Positions 1 to 7,334 of a stretch of 42,595 nt of DNA are shown here, piece after piece. The stretch comes from Caldilineaceae bacterium (GTDB lineage Bacteria > Chloroflexota > Anaerolineae > Caldilineales > Caldilineaceae): positions 1-42,595 of the forward strand of contig JALSIX010000069.1 of the NCBI GenBank assembly GCA_026989655.1, in the 5' to 3' direction. A program made the translations under genes and the position numbers. The notes under the pieces are model-generated. The model saw only the letters and a program-made list of their open reading frames with translations. It made no database searches and had not been told where the DNA came from. Position 1 is the stretch's first letter. Each line of letters opens with the position of its first letter.

Positions 1-1989
1 GGCGCCCATGTGGACCACACGGGCCATGAGCAGATGTTCAGACAGCGCTTCTGGGTCTGTCTGGCGCTGACCGTCCCGGTGCTCCTCTACAGCCCCATGC
101 TCCAGGAATGGTTGGGCTTCTCCATGCCTGCCTTCCCGGGGAGCTCGTGGATCGCGCCGGTCTTCTCGGTGATCATCTTCCTCTACGGCGGGGTTCCCTT
201 CCTCCAGATGGCCCAGGTGGAGCTGCGCAACCGCCAGCCGGGGATGATGAGCCTCATCTCCCTGGCCATCAGCGTGGCCTTCGTCTACAGCCTGGCCGCG
301 CTCTTCCTGGTTCCCGGCACGAGCTTCTTCTGGGAGCTGGTCACCCTGATAGACATCATGCTCCTGGGCCATTGGATCGAGATGCGGAGCGTGCGCCAGG
401 CCTCTGGGGCCCTGGAGGAACTGGCCAAGCTCATGCCGGACACCGCGGAGCGGATTCGGCCGGATGGCACGGTGGAGGAGGTGCCATCCAGCGCCCTGGA
501 GCCCGGCGACCTGATCCGGGTCCGGCCCGGCGCCAGCATCCCCGCGGACGCGGAGGTGGTGGAGGGCGAGTCCGAGGTGAACGAGGCCATGCTCACCGGC
601 GAGTCTCGACCGGTGAAGAAGCGGCCCGGCGACAAGATCATCGCGGGAACCATCAACGTGGGCAGCGGCAGCCTCCGAGCCCGGGTCCTCTCCACCGGGG
701 AGGAGACGGTGCTGGCCGGGATCATGCGCCTGGTCCAGGAGGCCCAGCAGAGCAAATCCCGGACCCAGGTGCTGGCCGATCGGGCCGCGGGTTGGCTCTT
801 CTACATCGCCCTGGCCGTCGCGGCCCTCACGGCCGTGGGCTGGATCGTGGCCACGGGTTTCAACGTGGAGGTCGTCGAGCGGGTGGTCACCGTGCTGGTC
901 ATCGCCTGCCCCCATGCCCTGGGGCTGGCGGTGCCCCTGGTGGTGGCCATCACCACGGCCTTGGGCGCCCGAAACGGGGTCCTCATCCGGGATCGGCTGG
1001 CCCTGGAGGCCATGCGGGAGATCGATGTGGTCCTCTTCGACAAGACAGGCACCCTGACCAAGGGGGAGCAGGGCGTGGTGGGCATGGCCACCGCGGAGGG
1101 CATGGACCAGGTGGAGGCCCTGGCCCTGGCCGCGGCCCTGGAGGCGGACTCCGAGCACATCATCGCCCAGGCCATCCTCCAGGCCGCAGCGGAGCGACAG
1201 ATCTCACCGCCCCGGGTCCAGGCCTTCGAGGCCCTGAAGGGCCGGGGCGTCCAGGGAACCGTGGACGGCACCACCTACTACATGGGCGGTCCTCGGCTGT
1301 TGGAGATGTTGGACGCCCAGCCGCCGGAGACCATCCGGGCCTTCGCGGCGGAGGCCGGACGCAAGGGGCAGAGCGTGGTCTACCTCCTCCGGGAGAGCCA
1401 GGTGATGGCGGCCTTTGCCCTGGCCGATGTGATCCGGCCGGAGAGCTACGAGGCGGTCCGGCGTCTCCACGAGATGGGCATCCAGGTGGGCATGATCACC
1501 GGGGACAGCCGGGCCGTGGCCCAGGCCGTGGCCGAGGAGCTGGGCATCGATGTCTACTTTGCCGAGGTGTTGCCGGAGCACAAGGCGGCCAAGGTGAAGG
1601 AGCTCCAGGCCCAGGGCAAACGGGTGGCCATGGTGGGGGACGGCGTCAACGACGCACCGGCCCTGGTCCAGGCGGATGTGGGCATCGCCATCGGCAGCGG
1701 CACGGATGTGGCCATCGAGTCCGCGGGGATCATCCTGGTGCGCAGCAACCCCCTGGACATCGTGAACATCGTGGAGCTGAGCCGGGCCTCCTACCGCAAG
1801 ATGATCCAGAATCTGTGGTGGGCCGCGGGCTACAACATCGTGGCCTTGCCCCTGGCGGCCGGCGCGCTGGTGCCCCTCGGCGTGCCCGCGCTGACGCCGG
1901 CTGTGGGCGCCATCTTCATGAGCCTGAGCACCATCATCGTGGCCATCAACGCCCAGACCCTCCGTCGGCTCCAGTTCTCCGGAGGCTGA
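1..1989 (+). CDS. copB: CopB-type heavy-metal P-type ATPase, 5' end off window
   Basis: This is a membrane pump of the P1B-3 class, which exports copper or silver using ATP. In window numbering (base 1 = codon 1) it shows the transmembrane CPH motif near residue 303 (bases 907-915), the phosphorylated DKTGTLT near residue 347, TGES in the actuator domain, the [12 protein letters not shown] hinge motif, and CopB-like last helices (YN followed by MSLST). The CPH triplet, in place of CPC, is what separates CopB from CopA. The first available start is GTG at 10, but codons 1-9 (Gly-Ala-His) stay in frame. Relatives carry a His-rich N-terminus, so the gene very probably begins upstream of the window. 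A perfect 12-bp hairpin follows the stop. The family call is firm; Cu(I) versus Cu(II)/Ag specificity is not visible. Confidence 0.92.
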   Translation, partial: GAHVDHTGHEQMFRQRFWVCLALTVPVLLYSPMLQEWLGFSMPAFPGSSWIAPVFSVIIFLYGGVPFLQMAQVELRNRQPGMMSLISLAISVAFVYSLAALFLVPGTSFFWELVTLIDIMLLGHWIEMRSVRQASGALEELAKLMPDTAERIRPDGTVEEVPSSALEPGDLIRVRPGASIPADAEVVEGESEVNEAMLTGESRPVKKRPGDKIIAGTINVGSGSLRARVLSTGEETVLAGIMRLVQEAQQSKSRTQVLADRAAGWLFYIALAVAALTAVGWIVATGFNVEVVERVVTVLVIACPHALGLAVPLVVAITTALGARNGVLIRDRLALEAMREIDVVLFDKTGTLTKGEQGVVGMATAEGMDQVEALALAAALEADSEHIIAQAILQAAAERQISPPRVQAFEALKGRGVQGTVDGTTYYMGGPRLLEMLDAQPPETIRAFAAEAGRKGQSVVYLLRESQVMAAFALADVIRPESYEAVRRLHEMGIQVGMITGDSRAVAQAVAEELGIDVYFAEVLPEHKAAKVKELQAQGKRVAMVGDGVNDAPALVQADVGIAIGSGTDVAIESAGIILVRSNPLDIVNIVELSRASYRKMIQNLWWAAGYNIVALPLAAGALVPLGVPALTPAVGAIFMSLSTIIVAINAQTLRRLQFSGG

Positions 1990-1998
1990 GGAAAGATC

Positions 1999-2026
1999 CC
2001 CCGGCCCACCGCGCGGTGGGCCGGGG
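1999..2026 (+). terminator. Stem-loop after copB
   Basis: A perfect 12-bp inverted repeat (1999-2010 with 2015-2026) with a GCGC loop begins 10 bases past the copB stop. There is no T-tract, so it may be a weak intrinsic terminator or an mRNA 3' end stabiliser. Confidence 0.6.
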
Positions 2027-2253
2027 CGCGTCCTGGCCAGCGGAGAGGAGCTCCTGCTCCCTGTTGTGAACCCCGCTACACCCTCCGTGGGAGGCCTGGA
2101 ACCACCGCACGGGATTGGACGCCCTGCGCCTTCTGGCACGGGGATCGAGGGCCTCCGGCACCCCCCAGTGTGCTCCATTTCCGGCAGAGCTGTCTCAAAA
2201 CCCCGCTTTTTCCGGGGAAATTGCCGCAGATGCGCCGTCCTGAAGGGGCAGGG

Positions 2254-2283
2254 TTGCCAGGATGCCGCGGCCTTCCCTAGAAT
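2254..2283 (+). promoter_or_regulatory. Probable sigma-70 promoter for first ABC operon
   Basis: TTGCCA (2254-2259) and TAGAAT (2278-2283) are separated by 18 bp, each 5 of 6 matches to consensus. This gives a leader of roughly 90 nt before the receptor gene start at 2380. Confidence 0.5.
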
Positions 2284-2379
2284 GGAGCTGCCCCCACGCA
2301 ACGAACCGAACCGATGGGCAGCTCGCTGCCGTCCACCCTGTCCGGATCGCATCGGACCCCACACGAAAGGAGTCTCTGT

Positions 2380-4086
2380 ATGGGTCGCAAGGACGTGTTG
2401 CTGACGATGCTCGTGGCCGTGCTCTTCGTGGTGAGCGCCTGCGCCGCGCCGGCTCAGCCGGGCGCGGCCCCGGAAGCCGCCGAGGCCGGCGAGGCCGGAG
2501 GCGGCGCCATGGAGGCCCAGCCGGCCAGCGCGCCGCTCATTGTGGCCATGTACCAGGAGCCCGAGTCCCTGAACCCCTATCTCTCGGTGCAGACGGTGAC
2601 CAACGTGGTGGCCACCGCGGTGCTGGAGGGCCTGCTGAGCATCGGCCCGGACGGGGAGTTCATCCCGGTGCTGGCCACGGAGGTGCCGTCGGTGGCCAAC
2701 GGTGGGCTCTCGGAGGACGGGCTCACCGTCACCTACCGCCTGCGGGAGGGCGTGCTCTGGGCCGACGGCAAACCCTTCACCTCCGCGGACGTGAAGTTCA
2801 CCTGGGAGGCCATCATGGACGACCGCAACGCGGTGGTCAGTCGGGCCGGCTACGACCAGATCGAGAGCATCGAGACGCCCGACGACTACACCGTGGTGGT
2901 CAAGTTCCGGGAGCTGTACGCGCCGGCCCTGACCCTCTTCGAGTACATCCTGCCGGCCCATGGCTTCGACGGCGACAAGGACATGACCGGCGCCGCGTTC
3001 AACCGCACACCCTTCGGCACCGGCCCCTTCGTGGTGAAGGAGTGGACCTCCGGCGAGAGCATCGTCCTGGAGGCGAACCCCAACGCGTGGCGGCCTCCGA
3101 AGGTGGATCGGCTCATCTTCCGCATCACCCCCAGCCGAGAGGCCAGCGTCCTCCTGCTCAAGTCCGGAGAGGCCGAGGTGGTCTGGGACCTGATCGAGGC
3201 CTCCATTCCCGAGCTCCAGGACAACCCGGACATCGCGCTCTGGTCCACTCCCTCCTCCCGGGTGGAGTACCTGGGCCTGAACCTGGCCCAGCGGGGTGAC
3301 CCCGCGGACCCGGACCAGCCTCACCCCATCCTGGGCGACATCCGCGTCCGCCAGGCCATCAGCCTGGCCATCGATCGCAACGTGCTGGTGGACGAGCTCC
3401 TCTACGGCATGTCCACGGTGGCCACCTCCGCCATCGGCATGGGCTGGGCCGCGGATCCCACCATCGCGGTCGCGCCCACGGACCCGGACCAGGCCCGGGC
3501 CCTGCTGGAGGAGGCCGGCTGGATGGACACGGACGGCGACGGCATCCGGGAGAAGGATGGCCAGCGCCTGAGCCTGGAGATCACCACCACCTCGGGCAAC
3601 AAGCTGCGGGAGCTCTCGGAGCAGGTGATCCAGCAGCAGTTGGCCGAGGTGGGCATCGAGCTCGTGATCAACAACGTGCCCTCCTCCACCCTCTTCGGAA
3701 GCTGGGCCTCCGGCGGCGTGCTCCAGCGGGGCAACTTCGACATCGCCATGGACACCTGGGGACCGGACATCGACCCGGATGGCTTCGTCTCCATCCTGTT
3801 CCACTCCTCGGCCATTCCCAGCGAGGCCGGCGGCGGTTGGAACTTCTTCCGGCTGCGGGATCCGGAGATCGACGCGGCCATCGAGGAGGCCCGCTCCACC
3901 CTGGACATCGAGACCCGCAAGAAGGCCTATGCCAAGCTGGCCCGGCTGGTCAACGAGTCCTACGCGTATATCCCGCTCTACAACCGACTCTTGCTCCACG
4001 GCTTCAAGGGCGACGTGACCGGGTGGACACCCAACCCCTGGGAAGAGCTGACCTGGGACGTGGCCCAGTGGGAGCACCGACCGTAG
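2380..4086 (+). CDS. ABC transporter substrate-binding lipoprotein, SBP family 5 (system 1)
   Basis: Extracytoplasmic receptor of an Opp/Dpp-type importer (peptide, nickel or related solutes), 568 residues. The start at 2380 is chosen because GAAAGGAG lies just upstream and the product opens with a lipoprotein signal peptide ending VVSAC. An Ala/Gly/Glu-rich linker follows, then the canonical family order: EPESLNPY near the start of the mature domain, WADGKPFTSADVKF, GTGPF, a LLLKSGEAEVV block, IRVRQAISLAIDR, and a DTDGDGIR loop. Two permease genes follow but no ATPase gene. A pair of stem-loops separates it from the first permease gene. Substrate cannot be read from the sequence; the nearby metal genes do not by themselves argue for a metal. 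Confidence 0.92.
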   Translation: MGRKDVLLTMLVAVLFVVSACAAPAQPGAAPEAAEAGEAGGGAMEAQPASAPLIVAMYQEPESLNPYLSVQTVTNVVATAVLEGLLSIGPDGEFIPVLATEVPSVANGGLSEDGLTVTYRLREGVLWADGKPFTSADVKFTWEAIMDDRNAVVSRAGYDQIESIETPDDYTVVVKFRELYAPALTLFEYILPAHGFDGDKDMTGAAFNRTPFGTGPFVVKEWTSGESIVLEANPNAWRPPKVDRLIFRITPSREASVLLLKSGEAEVVWDLIEASIPELQDNPDIALWSTPSSRVEYLGLNLAQRGDPADPDQPHPILGDIRVRQAISLAIDRNVLVDELLYGMSTVATSAIGMGWAADPTIAVAPTDPDQARALLEEAGWMDTDGDGIREKDGQRLSLEITTTSGNKLRELSEQVIQQQLAEVGIELVINNVPSSTLFGSWASGGVLQRGNFDIAMDTWGPDIDPDGFVSILFHSSAIPSEAGGGWNFFRLRDPEIDAAIEEARSTLDIETRKKAYAKLARLVNESYAYIPLYNRLLLHGFKGDVTGWTPNPWEELTWDVAQWEHRP

Positions 4087-4117
4087 CCAACGCCTCCTCC
4101 TTTCATACCTGGGGTCG

Positions 4118-4155
4118 GGGGTAGGGCCGATGGCGGAGATCCTCGGCCCTACCCC
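4118..4155 (+). terminator. Stem-loop between receptor and permease genes (system 1)
   Basis: A perfect 13-bp inverted repeat (4118-4130 with 4143-4155) and 12-nt loop sits 31 bases after the receptor stop. There is no U-tract, so it is better read as a partial terminator or RNA stabiliser that lets the receptor outnumber the permeases. Confidence 0.55.
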
Positions 4156-4186
4156 ACTGCCGGGGCCCCCGGTGGGTTCCGGCTCC

Positions 4187-4229
4187 GGGCCTGCCCGTTC
4201 CCAACGGCTCTCGGGGAGCGGGCAGGCCC
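4187..4229 (+). repeat. Second inverted repeat in the system 1 spacer
   Basis: A perfect 11-bp inverted repeat (4187-4197 with 4219-4229) follows the first stem-loop and ends 80 bases before the permease start. It makes a double-hairpin spacer. Confidence 0.5.
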
Positions 4230-4309
4230 TCTCCCGGCCGCGCAGGCTGCCTGTCCCGGATCGCTCTCTCCCCCGTGAACCCCATCGGTGATCCCCGGAG
4301 GCCAGACCG

Positions 4310-5278
4310 ATGTTGCCCTATATGATCCGGCGTCTTGCCCTTGCCGTGCCCCTGCTCCTGGCCGTCAGCCTGGTGAGCTTCGTCATCATGCAGAGCGTGC
4401 CCGGAGGTCCTCTGGCCATCTACCGCAACAACCCCAATGTCCGGGCCGAGGACCTGGCCCGCCTGGAGGAGAAGCTGGGCCTGAACCGACCGCTGCCCGT
4501 CCAGTACGGGATCTGGCTGCGGAACTTCGTCACCGGCGACTGGGGCCAGTCCCTGGCCTCGGGACGGCCTGTGACGGAGATGATCGGCGAGCGCCTGCTG
4601 AACACCTTCTACCTCATGGGCACGGCCTTCCTGCTGACCCTGCTCCTGGCCATTCCCATCGGGGTCCTGTCGGCCATGAAGCAGTACTCCCTCTTCGACT
4701 ACCTGGCCACCCTCTTCTCCTTCCTGGGCTTCTCCGTGCCCATCTTCTGGCTGGGTCTGATGGCCATCATCGTCTTCGCGGTGGAGCTGGGGTGGTTCCC
4801 GGCTGGTGGCATGCGCACCATCGGTCTCCCCTTCTCCCTGACGGATCGGCTGCGTTACCTGGTCCTGCCTGTCTCCCTCATGGCCTTCCACTCCGCGGGC
4901 CAGTACAGCCGCTACGTCCGCAGCAGCATGTTGGAGGTCATCCAGCAGGACTACATCACCACGGCCCGAGCCAAGGGCCTTGCCGAACGGATCGTGGTCC
5001 TGCGCCATGCCCTGCGCAACGCCCTCATTCCCCTGATCACCGTGGTCGCGCTGGACCTGCCCGCGCTCTTCTCCGGCACCCTGCTGGTGGAGACGGTCTT
5101 CGCGTGGCCCGGCATGGGGCGCCTGTTCTGGCGTTCGGCCCTCCGTTTCGACTATCCGGTGTTGATGGGGATCATCATCGTCACGGCCCTGCTGGTCATC
5201 CTGTTCAACCTGTTGGCGGATGTCCTGTACGCCCTGGTCGATCCCCGGGTGCGCCTGGTCGCGAAGGGAGCCTTCTGA
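4310..5278 (+). CDS. ABC transporter permease, DppB/OppB type (system 1)
   Basis: Inner-membrane channel subunit of the type of DppB, 322 residues, normal length for the family. The N-terminus MIRRLALAVPLLL is the usual first membrane helix. The cytoplasmic EAA loop that docks on the ATPase reads TTARAKGL followed by RHALRNALIPLI, and the protein ends with the family signature YALVDPRVRL. The start at 4310 has CGGAGG about 8 bases upstream; an in-frame ATG at 4322 is a possible alternative. The next permease gene begins one base after this stop, so the two are translationally coupled. Confidence 0.92.
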   Translation: MLPYMIRRLALAVPLLLAVSLVSFVIMQSVPGGPLAIYRNNPNVRAEDLARLEEKLGLNRPLPVQYGIWLRNFVTGDWGQSLASGRPVTEMIGERLLNTFYLMGTAFLLTLLLAIPIGVLSAMKQYSLFDYLATLFSFLGFSVPIFWLGLMAIIVFAVELGWFPAGGMRTIGLPFSLTDRLRYLVLPVSLMAFHSAGQYSRYVRSSMLEVIQQDYITTARAKGLAERIVVLRHALRNALIPLITVVALDLPALFSGTLLVETVFAWPGMGRLFWRSALRFDYPVLMGIIIVTALLVILFNLLADVLYALVDPRVRLVAKGAF

Positions 5279-5279
5279 C

Positions 5280-6191
5280 ATGGGCGAAGGTCTGCTCACC
5301 TCCTCCAACCCCTCGGCCATCTCCTTCGGGCCCCGGAAGGCGGTCCACGATAGCCCAGGGCGGCGGGCCTGGCTCCGCTTTCGGCGCCATCGGATGGCCC
5401 TCCTGGGCTCGGGGATCCTGGGCCTGATCCTGGCCCTGCTGATCTTCGCCCCCTGGGTCACCGGATACGACCCAAACGCCCAGGACCTGGGCATGCGCCT
5501 GAAGCCCCCCAGCCTCCAGCACCCCATGGGCACGGACGAGCTGGGGCGGGATGTCTTCACCCGGATCCTCTACGGCGGTCGGATCTCCCTGGCCATCGGG
5601 CTGGCGGCCATGGCGGTCAGCGTCACCGTGGGCACTCTCCTGGGGGCCATCAGCGGCTTCTTCGGCGGCTGGGTCGACACGGCCATCATGCGGCTGGTGG
5701 ATGTGGTGGTGGCCTTTCCCAGCCTCTTCCTGCTCATCATGTTGGCCTCCTTCCTGGGCTCCAGCCTGCTCACCATCGTCCTGGTCATCGGCCTCCTGGC
5801 GTGGATGCGGGTGGCTCGGCTGGTGCGGGCCAGCTTCATGGCCATCAAGGGCCACGACTATGTGACCGCGGCCCGCTGCATCGGCTGCAGCCCTCGTCAT
5901 CTCATCCTGCGCCACTTCCTGCCCAATGCCCTGGGGCCGGTGATCGTCGCGGCCACCATCGATGTCTCCGCGGCCATCCTCACGGAGTCTGCCCTCAGCT
6001 ATCTGGGGCTGGGGGTGCAGCCGCCCACCGCCACCTGGGGCAGCATGCTCCGCTACGCCCAGGACCAGATGACCAGCGCGCCCTGGACGGCCTTCTTCCC
6101 GGGCTTCATGATCTTCCTGGTGAGCATCGCCATCAACTTCATCGGCGATGGCCTGCGGGACGCGTTCGACCCGCGGCAGATGGAGAAGTGA
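5280..6191 (+). CDS. ABC transporter permease, DppC/OppC type (system 1)
   Basis: Second membrane subunit of the importer, 303 residues. It carries an N-terminal cytoplasmic tail, a first helix around residues 40-60, the periplasmic block MGTDELGRDVFTRILYGGRISL typical of DppC, an EAA loop (TAARCIGCSPRHLILRHFLPN), and the C-terminal GDGLRDAFDPR. The ATG at 5280 lies immediately after the TGA of the preceding permease, indicating translational coupling. No ATPase gene follows within this operon, so ATP hydrolysis must come from subunits encoded elsewhere, perhaps the pair at 21709-23807. Family assignment is secure; substrate is unknown. Confidence 0.92.
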   Translation: MGEGLLTSSNPSAISFGPRKAVHDSPGRRAWLRFRRHRMALLGSGILGLILALLIFAPWVTGYDPNAQDLGMRLKPPSLQHPMGTDELGRDVFTRILYGGRISLAIGLAAMAVSVTVGTLLGAISGFFGGWVDTAIMRLVDVVVAFPSLFLLIMLASFLGSSLLTIVLVIGLLAWMRVARLVRASFMAIKGHDYVTAARCIGCSPRHLILRHFLPNALGPVIVAATIDVSAAILTESALSYLGLGVQPPTATWGSMLRYAQDQMTSAPWTAFFPGFMIFLVSIAINFIGDGLRDAFDPRQMEK

Positions 6192-6212
6192 CCCGTCTCA
6201 TCCCACCCTGAC

Positions 6213-6239
6213 GGTCGGGACAGGTGCCCGGCCCCGACC
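6213..6239 (+). terminator. Probable terminator after system 1
   Basis: GGTCGGG (6213-6219) pairs with CCCGACC (6233-6239) 22 bases after the permease stop, followed by a C/T-rich stretch. It is a short stem and a modest candidate. Confidence 0.35.
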
Positions 6240-6307
6240 CCTGTTCTCCTCGGCAAAGCCAACGGTCCTCCTGGAACGGCGAGGGACAGCTCGAGATCCC
6301 TCGTCGT

Positions 6308-6347
6308 TTCATGTTTTGCACCTCTGCCCTTCACATCCTCTTCATCC
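6308..6347 (+). promoter_or_regulatory. Putative response-regulator boxes before the Met-rich secreted protein
   Basis: TTCATG at 6308, TTCACAT at 6330 and TTCATCC at 6341 are spaced 22 and 11 bp apart, one or two helical turns, as bound by OmpR/PhoB-family regulators. The TTCACAT element matches the tandem boxes at 15796-15813 in front of the response-regulator operon. No strong -10 was found; GACACT at 6356 is the nearest candidate. Confidence 0.45.
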
Positions 6348-6371
6348 CAGGGCGCGACACTGGAGACAGAA

Positions 6372-6417
6372 GGGACAGGACACCCGGGCCCGACCGGTCG
6401 GACCCAGGACCTGTCCC
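6372..6417 (+). repeat. Nested dyad in the leader of the Met-rich gene
   Basis: GGGACAGG (6372-6379) pairs with CCTGTCCC (6410-6417), and the enclosed DNA contains a perfect 12-bp palindrome at 6390-6401 (CCGACCGGTCGG). It could be RNA structure in the 5' leader or an operator. Confidence 0.4.
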
Positions 6418-6469
6418 GATGTGGGACAAGCGCTGAATCCACGCCCATACAGGGTCCAGGAGGTGCGAG

Positions 6470-6817
6470 ATGCGTGCTCGACAGTGGTTCACCGTGGTAG
6501 GGCTTGCGCTGGTCCTCTCCCTGTTGGCCTTCGGCGGCCCGGCGTGGGCCCACGGGGGTGGGCCCACCGGAGGCGACGATGCCCCGGCAGCCCCCACCAC
6601 CGGTGGATGGCTCCAGCAGATGCAGGAGTGGATGGGGCCGGAGGCCTGGGGCCAGATGATCCAGTGGATGACCCGGTTCCACGGCCCCGAGTTCACCGGC
6701 CAGATGTTGCAGTGGATGGACCAGACCGGCGGCTGCCATGGCGACGGTCTCGGCGGCCTTGGCGGCCGGATGGGCAGCCTCTTCGGCTGGGGCTTCGGCG
6801 GCCGCATGGGGCGTTGA
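6470..6817 (+). CDS. Small secreted His/Met/Trp-rich protein, possible copper binder
   Basis: This 115-residue protein is not a family I can name. It has a clear signal peptide (RARQW start, hydrophobic core, cleavage after PAWA), then HGGG and repeated MQEWM / GQMIQWM / GQMLQWM units, a CHGDG segment, and a Gly-Arg-Met tail. The spaced Met, Trp and His residues resemble periplasmic Cu(I)/Ag(I) binding proteins. AGGAGGTGCGAG just before the ATG is a strong ribosome site. It lies between metal-ATPase genes and has upstream repeats matching those before the two-component operon, suggesting co-regulation. Metal binding is inference. Confidence 0.75.
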   Translation: MRARQWFTVVGLALVLSLLAFGGPAWAHGGGPTGGDDAPAAPTTGGWLQQMQEWMGPEAWGQMIQWMTRFHGPEFTGQMLQWMDQTGGCHGDGLGGLGGRMGSLFGWGFGGRMGR

Positions 6818-6856
6818 GGACGCGCCGGGCCGGCCGCAGCGAGAGGATGCGGAGAA

Positions 6857-6896
6857 CGGTCCAGGGGCTGCCTGGGACCCAGGGGCCCCTGGACCG
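6857..6896 (+). terminator. Stem-loop between Met-rich and NfeD-like genes
   Basis: A perfect 12-bp inverted repeat (6857-6868 with 6885-6896) encloses a second short dyad, CCTGGG/CCCAGG. It ends 24 bases before the next start and probably limits read-through. Confidence 0.5.
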
Positions 6897-6920
6897 CCCG
6901 CGAGGAGCAGGAGGGGACCT

Positions 6921-7334
6921 ATGTGGTGTCACGTGTTGTTGGCCATGCCGGTGATCGGGCTGGGGCTGTTCTTCGTCCTGCCCCTGGCCACTGCGTTGCC
7001 CATCTATCTCCTGGTGGTCGCGCTCTCCTTCGCCCTCTACTACAAGATCACCGAGAGCATGCACGCGCCCGTCCGTACCGGACCGGAGGCGCTCATCGGC
7101 CGGGAGGTGGTGACCACCGAGGACGGGTCCATCCGGTGGCAGGGGGAGTGGTGGACCGCGCAGCCCCGGCTGCCCCGGCAGCGGGTTCGGGTGGTGGGGT
7201 TGAAGGGGCTGAACCTGGTGGTGGAGCCGGTGGAGCCGGCCTCCACCTCCGGCCTCACGTCCCCGGTTCCGGGGACGTCTTCGGGGCCGAGGAGGCCATC
7301 CGTCTGGGGAGCAGGCGCCCACCGAAGGAGTTGA
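6921..7334 (+). CDS. NfeD-like membrane protein
   Basis: A 137-residue protein with two membrane helices (about residues 5-22 and 25-42) and then a soluble block, [11 protein letters not shown] ... [17 protein letters not shown]. That block matches the C-terminal OB-fold of short NfeD proteins, which usually partner stomatin-like proteins or membrane proteases. Here no stomatin gene is adjacent. GGAGGGG precedes the ATG at 6921; a longer in-frame reading from 6738 runs through the hairpin and lacks a ribosome site, so it is rejected. The last ~30 residues look non-conserved, and the gene's final 80 bases overlap the 3' end of the opposing P-type ATPase gene. The role in the metal cluster is unknown. 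Confidence 0.7.
   Translation: MWCHVLLAMPVIGLGLFFVLPLATALPIYLLVVALSFALYYKITESMHAPVRTGPEALIGREVVTTEDGSIRWQGEWWTAQPRLPRQRVRVVGLKGLNLVVEPVEPASTSGLTSPVPGTSSGPRRPSVWGAGAHRRS

Larger units (their letters stand above)
1990..2379. other. Intergenic region between copB and first ABC operon
   Basis: These 390 bases hold the copB stem-loop, a small CCCCG/CGGGG hairpin with a T-rich loop near 2204-2220, and the likely promoter at 2254-2283. I see no convincing coding sequence; the open frames here lack ribosome sites and are by-products of high GC. Confidence 0.6.

Noticed and set aside
10-30. GTG at 10 as the true start of the first ATPase
   Set aside because: The frame is open to base 1 with His-containing codons, and CopB relatives have His-rich N-termini. 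The gene is more likely cut by the window edge.
2066-2404. A 112-codon frame upstream of the first receptor gene
   Set aside because: No ribosome site. It contains the promoter-like elements and runs out of frame into the receptor gene.
1204-4077. A 957-codon open frame on the minus strand antisense to copB and the system 1 receptor
   Set aside because: It is a by-product of strong GC3 bias in the real plus-strand genes. The translation is rich in His, Gly, Arg and Val with no recognisable domains, and it crosses an intergenic region with a terminator hairpin.
6148-6954. A 268-codon plus-strand frame overlapping the Met-rich gene
   Set aside because: It starts inside the permease gene, has arginine/proline-rich noise and lacks a ribosome site. 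The 6470-6817 frame has a signal peptide and AGGAGG.
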